From the NCBI RefSeq assembly GCF_005502745.1, contig NZ_SCNL01000006.1, positions 166,140 through 230,139 on the forward strand: 64,000 nucleotides of DNA, written 5' to 3'. Below, one piece after another: positions 1-8,526 of this stretch (its first letter is position 1; every line of letters begins with the position of its first letter). A program made the translations under genes and the position numbers. The stretch comes from Sphingomonas sp. 3P27F8 (GTDB lineage: Bacteria > Pseudomonadota > Alphaproteobacteria > Sphingomonadales > Sphingomonadaceae). The notes beneath the pieces were generated by a model, which did no database searches, was not told the origin of the DNA, and saw nothing but the letters and a program-made list of their open reading frames with translations.

Positions 1-1
1 G

Positions 2-1324
2 CCGGCGATCGCTACGCCCGCCGCCTATAAGGAAGTGCCGGGCTGGGCCGCGGCAAACCCGCAGGATATCGCGCCACGCGGCGACTGGTGGATCGCGTTC
101 AACGATCCCGTGCTCAACGATCTGGAAACGCGCGCCATCCAGGCCGCGCCCTCGCTGGCGGCGGCGCTGGCACGATACGACGCGGCCCGCGCAGCGGCGC
201 GAGTCAGCACCGCCGATCTGTTCCCCACGATCGGTGCCGAAGGGCAGGCAGGACGGCAGCGGCTTTCGGCAAACCGCCCGCTCGGCAACAGCACCGCGCA
301 AACCTACGACAACTATGTCGTCGGCGCGTCCCTCGATTACGAGATCGACCTGTGGGGGCGCGTACGCAACAACGTGAAGGCAGCGCGCGCCGATGCACAG
401 GCCAGCGCGGGCGATCTCGCATCGGCGCGGCTCAGCCTGCAAGCATCGGTCGCGGATGCCTATGCGCGGCTGCGCGGGCTCGATACCGAAGCCGATCTGC
501 TGCGCCGCTCGGTCGACGCGTTCACACGCGCTTATGACCTGACCGCGACACGCCACGACGGCGGCATCGCCTCGGGCGTAGACGTTAACCGCGCCCGCAC
601 GGTGCTGGCCAACGCGCGGGCGCAGATTTCGGCGGTCGCCAACCAGCGCGCGGCGACGGAGCATGAGATCGCCGCGCTGATCGGCGTTGTCGCTTCCGAC
701 TTTGCGATTACGCCGCATATCCAGCAGCCGGGCGCCTTCGCCGTCCCGGCCGCAGCGCCATCGACGCTGCTCGAAAGGCGGCCCGACATCGCGGCGGCCG
801 AGCGGCGGATGTATGGTGCGAACGCCCGAATCGGTGTGGCGCGCGCGGCCTGGTTTCCGTCGCTCTCGCTCGGACTTTCCGGCGGATGGCAGACAATCGG
901 ACCGTCGCTGCTTTCCACGCCCAGCACCTTCTGGGGGCTTGGGCCGCTGTCGGCGGTGGCGACTTTGTTCGACGGGGGCCGCCGAAGCGCGCAAATCAAG
1001 CTCTCGCGCGCGCAATATGACGAAGCCGCGGCGAATTATCGGGATACCGTGCTTGCCGCGTTCCGCCAGGTGGAGGATGCGCTCGCCGCGACCCGCCACC
1101 TGGCGACCCAGGCGGTGGAGCAGCGCGACGCCGCTAACGCAGCGCAGCGCACCAGCGATCTGGCACTGACCCGCTATCACGACGGCGCCGCCGACTATCT
1201 GGAGGTCGTCACCGCGCAGACCGAAGCGCTCGATTCCGAGCGGGCGCTGATCGCGGTCGAAACCAGCCGGATGCGCGCCAGCATCGCGTTGGTGAAGGCG
1301 CTGGGCGGCGCGCCGGTCGCCTGA
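2..1324 (+). CDS. NodT-family outer-membrane efflux channel, 5' partial
   Basis: The gene runs off the left edge of the window: the frame is open from base 2 with no stop, so the signal peptide and true start lie upstream (440 residues seen). It is an outer-membrane factor of the TolC/NodT type, the exit channel of a tripartite efflux pump. Visible evidence is the 'WWIAFNDPVLNDL' opening after the mature N-terminus, two long Ala/Arg-rich helical repeats, the 'LLERRPDIAAAERR' signature of the second repeat and the FDGGRRSAQI segment. The pump genes it serves are probably upstream and out of view. It converges on a second NodT gene with only 2 bp between the stops. Confidence 0.88.
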   Translation, partial: PAIATPAAYKEVPGWAAANPQDIAPRGDWWIAFNDPVLNDLETRAIQAAPSLAAALARYDAARAAARVSTADLFPTIGAEGQAGRQRLSANRPLGNSTAQTYDNYVVGASLDYEIDLWGRVRNNVKAARADAQASAGDLASARLSLQASVADAYARLRGLDTEADLLRRSVDAFTRAYDLTATRHDGGIASGVDVNRARTVLANARAQISAVANQRAATEHEIAALIGVVASDFAITPHIQQPGAFAVPAAAPSTLLERRPDIAAAERRMYGANARIGVARAAWFPSLSLGLSGGWQTIGPSLLSTPSTFWGLGPLSAVATLFDGGRRSAQIKLSRAQYDEAAANYRDTVLAAFRQVEDALAATRHLATQAVEQRDAANAAQRTSDLALTRYHDGAADYLEVVTAQTEALDSERALIAVETSRMRASIALVKALGGAPVA

Positions 1325-1326
1325 CG

Positions 1327-2754
1327 TTACGATTCTCGCGGTTTCGCTGCCGGAGCCGCTTCGTCGCCCCACCCACCGCCAAGCGAGAGGAACAGTTGCG
1401 CTTGCGCATCAGCCAGCGATGCCTGTGCCGCTGCCAGCGTAACCTCGGCGTTGGCTAGCGTCGCCTGCGCGCTCAGCAGGCTGAGAAAATCGCCGCGGCC
1501 GAAGCGGAACAGCTTGTTCGCCTGCGCGGTCGCGACCGCGGCGCTGTCACGCGCACGGCGGAGCGCAGCGACCTGATCGCGCCCGCGCGCAAAGGCGGAT
1601 AGCGCCGTCTCAACGTCGCGCAGCGCGCCCAGCACCGTGCCATCGAACATGGCCAGCGCCGCATCGGCATTGGCGCCGGCCTGCGCGATCTGCGCACGGG
1701 CGATCCGGCGGTTCGGAAAGCTCCAGCTTAACAGGGGGCCGAGGCTGAAATTGAGGTCCTGATGCTCGCCCAGCGCGCTCAACGGGCCGGTATAACCGAT
1801 CGAACCGCCGATGCTGATCTGTGGATAGAGCGCCGCGGTGGCAACGCCGACCCTCGCGGTGGCAGCGGCCAGCCGTCGCTCGGCCGCGCGTATATCCGGC
1901 CGGCGGCGCAGCAACGCCGCTCCGTCGCCGACGGGGAGCGGCCCGACGATCGCGGGGAGCACGGCGCAACGTTCGACAGTTCGGGAATAGTCGGCAGGTG
2001 GCTTTCCGGTTAGCGCGGCGAGTTGATAGAGCGCGGCCTGCCGCGCGGCGACCAACGCCGGGACGAGCGCTTCGCTCTGCTCCATCGCTGCGCGGGCACG
2101 CGTCGTATCGAAGGCGGTGCCGCGGCCGCCCTTTTGCAACCGTTGCGTCGCGCCAAACGTCTGCCGCTGGATGCCGATCACGCGCGTCGCCGCCGCGATG
2201 CGCATATTCGCGGCGCAGACGGCAAGATAGGCGCGCGTCGCAGTGGCCGCGACCGTTACGCGGACCTGATCGCGCACCGCCGCGACCGCCTCCGCATCGG
2301 CGCGCGACGCTTCGATCGTGCGGCGGATGCGGCCTGCCAGATCCAGTGGCAATGCGCCTCCGATCGTCGCGCTGTAGGTCGCCTCTCCCGTCGGGGGCAG
2401 TTCGGTCGCGTAGGGCCGTGCCAGCGCCACGCCCGCATCGATCGACGTTTGCACGGTGCGCCCGGCAAGCGCCTGATCGACCACGGCGGTCGCGGCGCGC
2501 AGGTTCGCGTCGGCGAGGCGCAGATCGGTGTTGGCCGCGAGCGCGTCCGTCACCACGATATCGAGCGCGGGATCGCGATAGAGCCGCCACCAGCGATCGG
2601 GCAGCGGTGCATCTGCGAACGCCGGATCGTGTGCGGCGTCGAATTTGCCCTGTGCCGCGGGCGCGTCGACGACCGCACGATCCGGCCGGTGATAGTCCGG
2701 CCCCGCGACGCAGCCAGTCAACAATGCCGCAATCGCAAGTGCGCGTCGTTTCAC
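1327..2754 (-). CDS. NodT-family outer-membrane efflux lipoprotein
   Basis: Outer-membrane channel of the efflux operon at 1327-5889, 475 aa. The chosen GTG start at 2754 overlaps the stop of the upstream fusion-protein gene (GTGA) and places a classic lipoprotein signal at the N-terminus, with lipobox LTGC and the acylated Cys at residue 15. A longer open frame upstream of this lacks a signal and is an artefact. The mature protein has 'DRWWRLYRDPALD' and the 'LLRRRPDIRAAERRL' signature shared by NodT/OprM channels. It is last in its operon, so all parts of a tripartite pump are cotranscribed. The substrate cannot be read from sequence; AaeAB-type pumps move aromatic acids. Confidence 0.9.
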   Translation of the reverse strand: MKRRALAIAALLTGCVAGPDYHRPDRAVVDAPAAQGKFDAAHDPAFADAPLPDRWWRLYRDPALDIVVTDALAANTDLRLADANLRAATAVVDQALAGRTVQTSIDAGVALARPYATELPPTGEATYSATIGGALPLDLAGRIRRTIEASRADAEAVAAVRDQVRVTVAATATRAYLAVCAANMRIAAATRVIGIQRQTFGATQRLQKGGRGTAFDTTRARAAMEQSEALVPALVAARQAALYQLAALTGKPPADYSRTVERCAVLPAIVGPLPVGDGAALLRRRPDIRAAERRLAAATARVGVATAALYPQISIGGSIGYTGPLSALGEHQDLNFSLGPLLSWSFPNRRIARAQIAQAGANADAALAMFDGTVLGALRDVETALSAFARGRDQVAALRRARDSAAVATAQANKLFRFGRGDFLSLLSAQATLANAEVTLAAAQASLADAQAQLFLSLGGGWGDEAAPAAKPRES

Positions 2755-3632
2755 GTCTTCGGCTCCGTATGCGGCACGATCGTGACAGTCGCCGAGCGAC
2801 CCGAGACGAGACGCAAATCGGCGGGCACCTTGTCCAGCCTGATCCGAACCGGAATGCGCTGCGCCAGTCGCACCCAGTTGAAGGTCGGATTCACATTGGG
2901 CAGCAGGTTGCCGGTGTTGGTGAGTTCGCTGTCGCTGATCCCGGCGGAAATACTCTCGACATGGCCCCATACCATGCGATCGTCGCCCATCAGCTTGATG
3001 TGCGCCTTGTCACCGACGCGGATGCTGCCGAGTTTGGTCTCTTCGAAATAGGCCTCGACACGCAGGCTTTCACGATCGATCAGCGCCATTGCCTGCTGGC
3101 CCGCCGCGACGAAATCGCCGCGGTGCAGATCAAGATTGGTCACCGTACCCGCGACGGACGCCTTGATGTTGGTGCGGGCAAGATTGAGGCGCGCGCCATC
3201 TGCCTGCGCCTCGGCCTGGGCGAGCGCGGCCTGCGCGGTCGCGACATGTGCGACATTCTGCTCATGCACCTCCGTCGCGACGAGATTGCCGAGCGCTAGA
3301 TCGCGATTCACCTCGCGCCGCGCCTGCCCAAGCGTCGCGCGCGCGGACTGGATCGCGGCATTAGCCTGTTCAAGCGCCAACGCATAACGCGGACGATCGA
3401 CGACGAACAGCAGGTCACCGGGATTGACCTGCTGATTGTCTCGCACACGTACTTCGGTGACGAGTCCGCCGACATCAGGCGTGACGCGCACCACATCGGC
3501 ACGCACCCGCCCGTCGCGGGTCCAGGGATCTACCTCGTACCGCCGCCACAACCACAACGCGATCAATGTCGCGATCGCCACCAGTACGAGCGTCGCGGCG
3601 AGACGACCTAAGGGGGCGAAGTAGCGGTTCAT
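2751..3632 (-). CDS. HlyD/AaeA-type periplasmic membrane fusion protein
   Basis: Periplasmic adaptor linking the inner-membrane FUSC permease to the outer-membrane channel, 293 aa. It has one N-terminal membrane anchor (about residues 11-30), then a barrel-sandwich half motif ('VRADVVRVTPDVGGLVTEV'), a short helical hairpin (about 90-140) and the second lipoyl half ('VAGTVTNLDLHRGDFV'). The size and short hairpin fit the EmrA/AaeA branch. The start overlaps the stop of the DUF1656 gene by 4 bp (ATGA) and the stop overlaps the NodT start by 4 bp, so the operon is translationally coupled. Confidence 0.9.
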   Translation of the reverse strand: MNRYFAPLGRLAATLVLVAIATLIALWLWRRYEVDPWTRDGRVRADVVRVTPDVGGLVTEVRVRDNQQVNPGDLLFVVDRPRYALALEQANAAIQSARATLGQARREVNRDLALGNLVATEVHEQNVAHVATAQAALAQAEAQADGARLNLARTNIKASVAGTVTNLDLHRGDFVAAGQQAMALIDRESLRVEAYFEETKLGSIRVGDKAHIKLMGDDRMVWGHVESISAGISDSELTNTGNLLPNVNPTFNWVRLAQRIPVRIRLDKVPADLRLVSGRSATVTIVPHTEPKT

Positions 3633-3844
3633 GGCAGCGGTGCATCCGGTACGAAGAGAATAACGAGCAGGCCTAGCACGATGACGTAAAGCGCCACGTC
3701 AACGAGCGGGCGATAGGCGATCAAACGATACGCGCCGATCAACCCGAGCAAACGCGTCAGCACCGCAGTTAACACCAGCGCCGCGATCGCCAGCAGAAGC
3801 AGGCCCGGCATATAGACGCCGGCGATGCTGATCTCGCCGCTCAT
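3629..3844 (-). CDS. DUF1656 small inner-membrane protein (AaeX-like)
   Basis: A 71-aa protein with two predicted membrane segments (about residues 11-35 and 45-65). The ATG at 3844 overlaps the stop of the upstream FUSC gene (ATGA), which decides the start over an in-frame codon 6 residues further up. DUF1656 proteins sit between FUSC permease and HlyD-type adaptor genes in many proteobacterial aromatic-acid or drug efflux operons, exactly as here; AaeX is the E. coli counterpart. Its biochemical role is not known. Confidence 0.85.
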   Translation of the reverse strand: MSGEISIAGVYMPGLLLLAIAALVLTAVLTRLLGLIGAYRLIAYRPLVDVALYVIVLGLLVILFVPDAPLP

Positions 3845-5889
3845 GCCGCCGCCATCGCGCAATATGCCGGGGCAGCCGGAAACAGATTGCGTCGCAAGCC
3901 GGTCAGCGCGAGCACGGCGCGGCGTCGCACATCACCGTCTTCGGCATGGGAGAACACCTGCATCGCCTGATCGATTCCCTCCAGCAGCGCAGGATCATCG
4001 CGGGGTGGCTGATCGAGCCGCCGTTCGGCATAGTGACGCGCAACGCCGCGCAGCACCGGCGTGATCAACGCCGCCGACGCGCCACCCGCATCGATCCGCA
4101 GATCGCGAAGCTGGCCGACCGTAACACCAACGCGCAGATCCTGCAGCGCATCGAGCATCGGGCGGCCGGAATCCTCTCCGATCGCTGCTAGCCGGGGCGC
4201 GAGCAGGCCAATCCGGTCGAGCATCTTGCTCACCCATCCGGTGACGTCGGGGCGGCCCGGCAGGTCGCTGCGCCGTGCAAGATCCCGCCAGCCGGCAACG
4301 ATGATGCGCGCTGCGCTGCGCTCCGCGCCGACGACCTGAAACAGCCCCACGGTCACTGCGGCGAACCCCGTCCCGATGATCTGCGCCAGAGATCCGTTGG
4401 CAAAGGCGGCGAAATCGGCGGCGTAATGGTCGTTCAAGCCAACGATATTGATGAAGCCAAGTATAACCCCGGTGGTGACGAGCGATGCTTTCGGCATCGT
4501 CTGAAAGGTCCCTACCAGCAACAGCACCGGCGCCAGCACGGCCACCAGCGTGACGAAATCCGTGACCCGGGGCAGCACCGCGAAGGCATAGATCGCAGCC
4601 AGCCCGACGCCAATGATCGTGCCCCACAGGAACGATAGGATCATCGGGCGCGGATCGTCGCTCGCGCCGAACAGCGCACAGGCGACGCCAGATATCAGTA
4701 CCGCGCCGGCGCCATCGGCCCAGCCAGTGCCGATCCAGAAGGCCGAGCCGATCAGGATCGTCGCCGTCGTGCCCAGCGCCGCTCTCAGTGCGGCCGGGCG
4801 ATCGCGGTGAAAGGTGCGGCGTGTCGTCTGCGCAAGCATTTCGGTGACGACCGGGCTTATCGCGCGCCGGCTGGGCGAACGCATCTGGTCCCGCAGATCG
4901 CGCACCGCATGATGCGCGTCGATCAGCTCTGCCGCGCGCCCCGCGAAGCTCAGCAGCAATGCGTCTTTCCATTGCAGCGGCGCGGCGGCGGTCGGTTCGA
5001 GAGCGCGAGCTTCGGCGACAAGCGCTGACGTGATCTCCGCGCGCGCACGTACGTCCTGGGGCGGCATCGTGAGCCAAGCGCTGATGCGGCCGATCAGCGC
5101 CTCGGCGGCGTCGGGCAGCGCCCCGATCGCGCGCAGCTGAGCGATGCGGTCCTCAGTCGCGCTTGCCAGCGGCAGGATCAGCGACAATTGATCCTGAAAC
5201 GCCCGCACCGTGCGCACGCGCGGCAGGAAGCGCGCGGTGTCGAACGGCAGATGTATGGAAAGCTGATGCAGTTCGTTGATGTCGAGCACCAGCCGCCGCC
5301 GATCCCTGTCGAGCGATCCGTCTTGCGCCTCGCCCAGCGCGTCACGGGTCCAGCGTTCGACATCGCCGAGGATCGCATCGATCCGAGTTACCAACTGGCG
5401 CGTCACGGTCTGCGGCAGGATCACCGCGTGCACCAAGCTTCCGCAAACGATACCGAGCGAAATCTCCTGCACGCGCAGAATTGCGGTGGTGAAGATCGCG
5501 CCGGGCGCTTCAACGCTCGGAAAGCCGATGATGCTTGCGGTGTAGCCGGCGAGCAGAAAAAGATAGCTGCGCGGCGTGCGGTCCTGAAGCGCGATATAGA
5601 GGCAAAGGCCTAGCCACAACGCGAGCCCAAGCGAAAGCAATTCGGGCGCGTTGACCAGATTGGGCACCAGCACCACCGCCGCAACGGCGCCCAGCACCGT
5701 GCCGATCAGCCGGAACACCGCCTTGGATACAGCGGCGCCCGCGAGCGGCTGCGCGACGATATAGGCGGTGGCGACCGCCCAGTAAGGCCGTGTCAGCCCA
5801 ATCCGCAGCGCGATCCAATACGCGAGCATCGCGCCCACAAAGCATTTTACCGAGAAGAGTGCGGCATTGAGGCCCCAACGCTGGGTCAA
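3841..5889 (-). CDS. FUSC-family inner-membrane efflux permease (AaeB-like)
   Basis: First gene of the efflux operon, 682 aa. Two hydrophobic blocks (about residues 10-170 and 355-510), each with several membrane helices, flank a soluble domain of about 180 residues, which is the FUSC/AaeB layout. The opening 'RPYWAVATAYIVAQPLAG' is typical of the family. The start is a TTG at 5889 preceded by a G-rich ribosome site; no in-frame ATG or GTG lies nearby. The role is proton-driven export of aromatic acids or similar compounds together with the adaptor and channel downstream. Regulation probably acts at the dyads at 5974-6008. Confidence 0.87.
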   Translation of the reverse strand: MTQRWGLNAALFSVKCFVGAMLAYWIALRIGLTRPYWAVATAYIVAQPLAGAAVSKAVFRLIGTVLGAVAAVVLVPNLVNAPELLSLGLALWLGLCLYIALQDRTPRSYLFLLAGYTASIIGFPSVEAPGAIFTTAILRVQEISLGIVCGSLVHAVILPQTVTRQLVTRIDAILGDVERWTRDALGEAQDGSLDRDRRRLVLDINELHQLSIHLPFDTARFLPRVRTVRAFQDQLSLILPLASATEDRIAQLRAIGALPDAAEALIGRISAWLTMPPQDVRARAEITSALVAEARALEPTAAAPLQWKDALLLSFAGRAAELIDAHHAVRDLRDQMRSPSRRAISPVVTEMLAQTTRRTFHRDRPAALRAALGTTATILIGSAFWIGTGWADGAGAVLISGVACALFGASDDPRPMILSFLWGTIIGVGLAAIYAFAVLPRVTDFVTLVAVLAPVLLLVGTFQTMPKASLVTTGVILGFINIVGLNDHYAADFAAFANGSLAQIIGTGFAAVTVGLFQVVGAERSAARIIVAGWRDLARRSDLPGRPDVTGWVSKMLDRIGLLAPRLAAIGEDSGRPMLDALQDLRVGVTVGQLRDLRIDAGGASAALITPVLRGVARHYAERRLDQPPRDDPALLEGIDQAMQVFSHAEDGDVRRRAVLALTGLRRNLFPAAPAYCAMAAA

Positions 5890-5973
5890 GACACAGCCCC
5901 CGTCATGGCGATCGCGATGACGATCACGATTTCGGAAACCAGCGACAAACGCAACCTCGAACGGATAACGACA

Positions 5974-6008
5974 GTGACTCTGTCACGCTTCCGGTTAGTC
6001 AAAATGAC
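5974..6008. promoter_or_regulatory. Two adjacent dyads in the divergent efflux/dcp intergenic region
   Basis: GTGAC-TCT-GTCAC lies at 5974-5986 and GTCA-AAA-TGAC at 5998-6008, with centres about 23 bp apart. They sit 85-120 bp upstream of the FUSC start and 140-180 bp upstream of dcp. Repeated half-sites of this kind upstream of efflux operons are often bound by TetR- or MarR-type repressors, but no regulator gene is adjacent here, so the binding protein is unknown. Confidence 0.35.
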
Positions 6009-6150
6009 AGCGACGAGCGAGCCGTTTTTTGCACCGCACAATTCACGATGGTGCTGGGATCGAGCACATCCGCCTCTTGCGCGGCGGCGTGCGAAGGCTC
6101 ACCCATGCCGCCATGCCCGTAATGGGCGAATCTTTTCGAGGATAGGTTTG

Positions 6151-8274
6151 ATGGCAACCCGTTTTCTTTTTGCATCGATGCTGCTCGCCAGCGCCGCCGG
6201 CATCGCCGCTCCGGCGCTGGCGCAGGGCGGCAATCCGTTCGCCGCGCCCAGCACGCTGCCGTTCCAGGCGCCGCGTTTCGACATCATCAAGGACGGCGAT
6301 TATCAGCCGGCGTTCGAAGCGGCGATGAAGGATCATCTGGCGGAGATCGCCAAGATCGCCGACAATCCCGCCGCACCGACCTTCGACAACACAATAACCG
6401 CGCTGGAGAAATCTGGCCGGATGCTGGACCGCGTGAGCCTCGCGTTTTTTGGCGTGGTGGGCGCCAACACAAACGAAACGCTCGACAAGGTGCAGGAAGC
6501 CGTCGCGCCGAAACTGTCGCAGCATCAGGACGCGATCAACCTGAACCCCAGGCTTTTCGCACGCGTGAAGACGCTGTGGGACAAGCGTGCCGCGCTGAAG
6601 CTGACGGGCGAACAGGCGCAAGTCCTGAAGGTCTATTATGACGGGTTCGTTCACGCGGGCGCGCAATTGTCGGCGGCCGATCAGACGACGCTCAAGGATT
6701 ACAACACCCGTCTCGCCAGCCTGGAAACGAGCTTCCAGCAGAAGCTGCTGGCCGCCGCGAAGGCCGGTGCGCTGGTCGTGGACGACAAGGCGAAGCTCGC
6801 CGGGCTGGACGAAGGCGCGATCGGCGCGGCGGCCGCCGCCGCCAAGGGCCGCAACCTCGACGGCAAGTGGCTGATCCCGCTCCAGAACACCACGCAGCAG
6901 CCGAGCCTCGAGGACATGACCGATCGCGCGACGCGCGAGGCGCTGTTTATGAACGGCTGGACGCGCACCGAAAAGGGCGACGCCAACGATACCCGTCCGC
7001 TGATCCAGCAGATCGCTCAGCTCCGCGCCGAAAAGGCGAAGCTTCTCGGCTATCCCAACTGGGCGGCCTACACGCTATACGATCAGATGGCGCGCACGCC
7101 CGAGGCGGCATCCGCCTTCATGCGTCAGCTCGCCGCCGCCACTGCTCCGGCACAGAGGCGCGACGCAGCCGAATTGCAGGCGCAGATCAATGCTACCGGC
7201 GGCAAATTCCAGCTAAAGCCGTGGGACTGGGATCATTATGCCGCGCAGGTGCGCAAGGCGAAGTACGATCTCGATCAGAACGAGATCAAGCCGTATTTCG
7301 AGCTGACCCGCGTGCTGGAGGACGGGGTTTTCTACGCTGCCAACCAGCTTTACGGCCTGACGTTCAAGAAGCGCAGCGACATTCCCGTCTATCAGCCTGA
7401 CGTCACCGTTTACACCGTTTACGACAAGGACGGGTCCGAACTCGGCCTGATGTATTTCGATTATTTCAAGCGCGACAACAAGAATGGCGGCGCGTGGATG
7501 TCGAACTTCGTCAATCAGTCCAAGCTGCTCGGCACCAAGCCGGTGGTATATAACGTCGCCAACCTGCCAAAGCCCGCCGCCGGTCAGCCTGCGCTCATCA
7601 GCTCGGACGACGTGACGACGATGTTCCATGAGTTCGGCCACGCGCTGCATGGCTTGTTCGCGAACCAGACCTATCCGGCGGTATCGGGCACGAATGTAGC
7701 GCGCGATTTCGTGGAGTTCCCGTCGCAGTTCAACGAGCATTGGGCGTGGGATCCCAAGGTGCTCGCGAACTACGCCAAGGATTATCGCACCGGAAAGCCG
7801 ATGCCCGCCGCGCTGGTGGACAAGATCAAGAAAGCGGCCAACTTCAACCAGGGCTATGCACTGGGCGAGGTGATCGCCGCCGCGATGCTCGATATCGACT
7901 GGCATTCGTTGCCTGCGGGATCACCCAAGCAGGATGTCGACCAATTCGAGGCGAAATCGCTCGCCGCGACCGGGCTCGACACCACGGATGTGCCGCCGCG
8001 CTATCGCAGCAGCTATTTCCTGCACATCTGGTCGAACGGCTATTCGGCCGGATATTATGCGTATCTGTGGACGCAAATGCTGGAGCATGACGCCTTTCAC
8101 TGGTTCAAGGACCATGGCGGCCTCACCCGTGAGAACGGCCAGCGGTTCCGCGACATGGTTCTCAGCAAGGGCCATACCGAGGATTATGGCCCGATGTTCA
8201 AGGCATTCTACGGCAAGGACCCTGATGTAGGCCCGATGCTGGAAGAACACGGCCTGACGATGCCTGCCAAGTAA
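6151..8274 (+). CDS. dcp: Peptidyl-dipeptidase Dcp (M3 metallopeptidase), exported
   Basis: Zinc peptidase of the thimet oligopeptidase/Dcp family that cuts C-terminal dipeptides from peptides; 707 aa. The ATG at 6151 follows a GGATAGG ribosome site and begins a signal peptide ending at ALA-QGG near residue 23, so the enzyme is probably periplasmic; a much longer open frame upstream has no such logic. The zinc motif HEFGH is in 'TMFHEFGHALHGLF', with the third ligand region about 28 residues later ('EFPSQFNEHW'). The length fits Dcp. It stands alone and ends in a strong terminator. Confidence 0.93.
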   Translation: MATRFLFASMLLASAAGIAAPALAQGGNPFAAPSTLPFQAPRFDIIKDGDYQPAFEAAMKDHLAEIAKIADNPAAPTFDNTITALEKSGRMLDRVSLAFFGVVGANTNETLDKVQEAVAPKLSQHQDAINLNPRLFARVKTLWDKRAALKLTGEQAQVLKVYYDGFVHAGAQLSAADQTTLKDYNTRLASLETSFQQKLLAAAKAGALVVDDKAKLAGLDEGAIGAAAAAAKGRNLDGKWLIPLQNTTQQPSLEDMTDRATREALFMNGWTRTEKGDANDTRPLIQQIAQLRAEKAKLLGYPNWAAYTLYDQMARTPEAASAFMRQLAAATAPAQRRDAAELQAQINATGGKFQLKPWDWDHYAAQVRKAKYDLDQNEIKPYFELTRVLEDGVFYAANQLYGLTFKKRSDIPVYQPDVTVYTVYDKDGSELGLMYFDYFKRDNKNGGAWMSNFVNQSKLLGTKPVVYNVANLPKPAAGQPALISSDDVTTMFHEFGHALHGLFANQTYPAVSGTNVARDFVEFPSQFNEHWAWDPKVLANYAKDYRTGKPMPAALVDKIKKAANFNQGYALGEVIAAAMLDIDWHSLPAGSPKQDVDQFEAKSLAATGLDTTDVPPRYRSSYFLHIWSNGYSAGYYAYLWTQMLEHDAFHWFKDHGGLTRENGQRFRDMVLSKGHTEDYGPMFKAFYGKDPDVGPMLEEHGLTMPAK

Positions 8275-8287
8275 GCCGCCGCATACG

Positions 8288-8327
8288 AAAAAGGGGCCGC
8301 CGGCAATCTCGCCGCCTGCCCCTTTTT
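8288..8327. terminator. Bidirectional intrinsic terminator between dcp and ccoS
   Basis: The arms AAAAAGGGGC (8288-8297) and GCCCCTTTTT (8318-8327) are perfectly complementary around a GC-rich loop. The T tract on either strand lets it serve both dcp (+) and the cco operon (-), whose last stop is at 8356. Confidence 0.85.
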
Positions 8328-8355
8328 TTAGTCGCGGGTGACGCGCGACTTCGGA

Positions 8356-8526
8356 TCAATTCCGAGGATCGGTAAGCCGCTCCTCAGGTTCCTCGTCGTT
8401 GAGGATGCGCAACGCCGCCCCGTCGATATCGTCATACTGTCCGGTGCGGACCGCCCAGAAGAACGCGGCCAGACCGAAAAGCCCCAGCAGCAACGCGATC
8501 GGAATCAGAATGCCGACCGTGTTCAC
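8356..8526 (-). CDS. ccoS: cbb3 oxidase maturation protein CcoS
   Basis: A 56-aa membrane protein read directly from the minus strand. It starts with GTG at 8526, overlapping the ccoI stop (GTGA), and opens 'VNTVGILIPIALLLGLFGL', followed by the CcoS hallmark 'FFWAVRTGQYDDIDG' and an acidic tail 'NDEEPEERL'. CcoS is a single-pass protein needed to insert haem and copper cofactors into the CcoN subunit. It is the last gene of the cco operon and is short enough to be missed by length-filtered gene calling. Its order after ccoGHI is the standard one. Confidence 0.93.
   Translation of the reverse strand: MNTVGILIPIALLLGLFGLAAFFWAVRTGQYDDIDGAALRILNDEEPEERLTDPRN

Noticed and set aside
1821..3299. 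492-codon Arg-rich plus-strand frame opposite the efflux genes
   Set aside because: Antisense to the NodT and fusion-protein genes, and composition is typical of a frame shadow.
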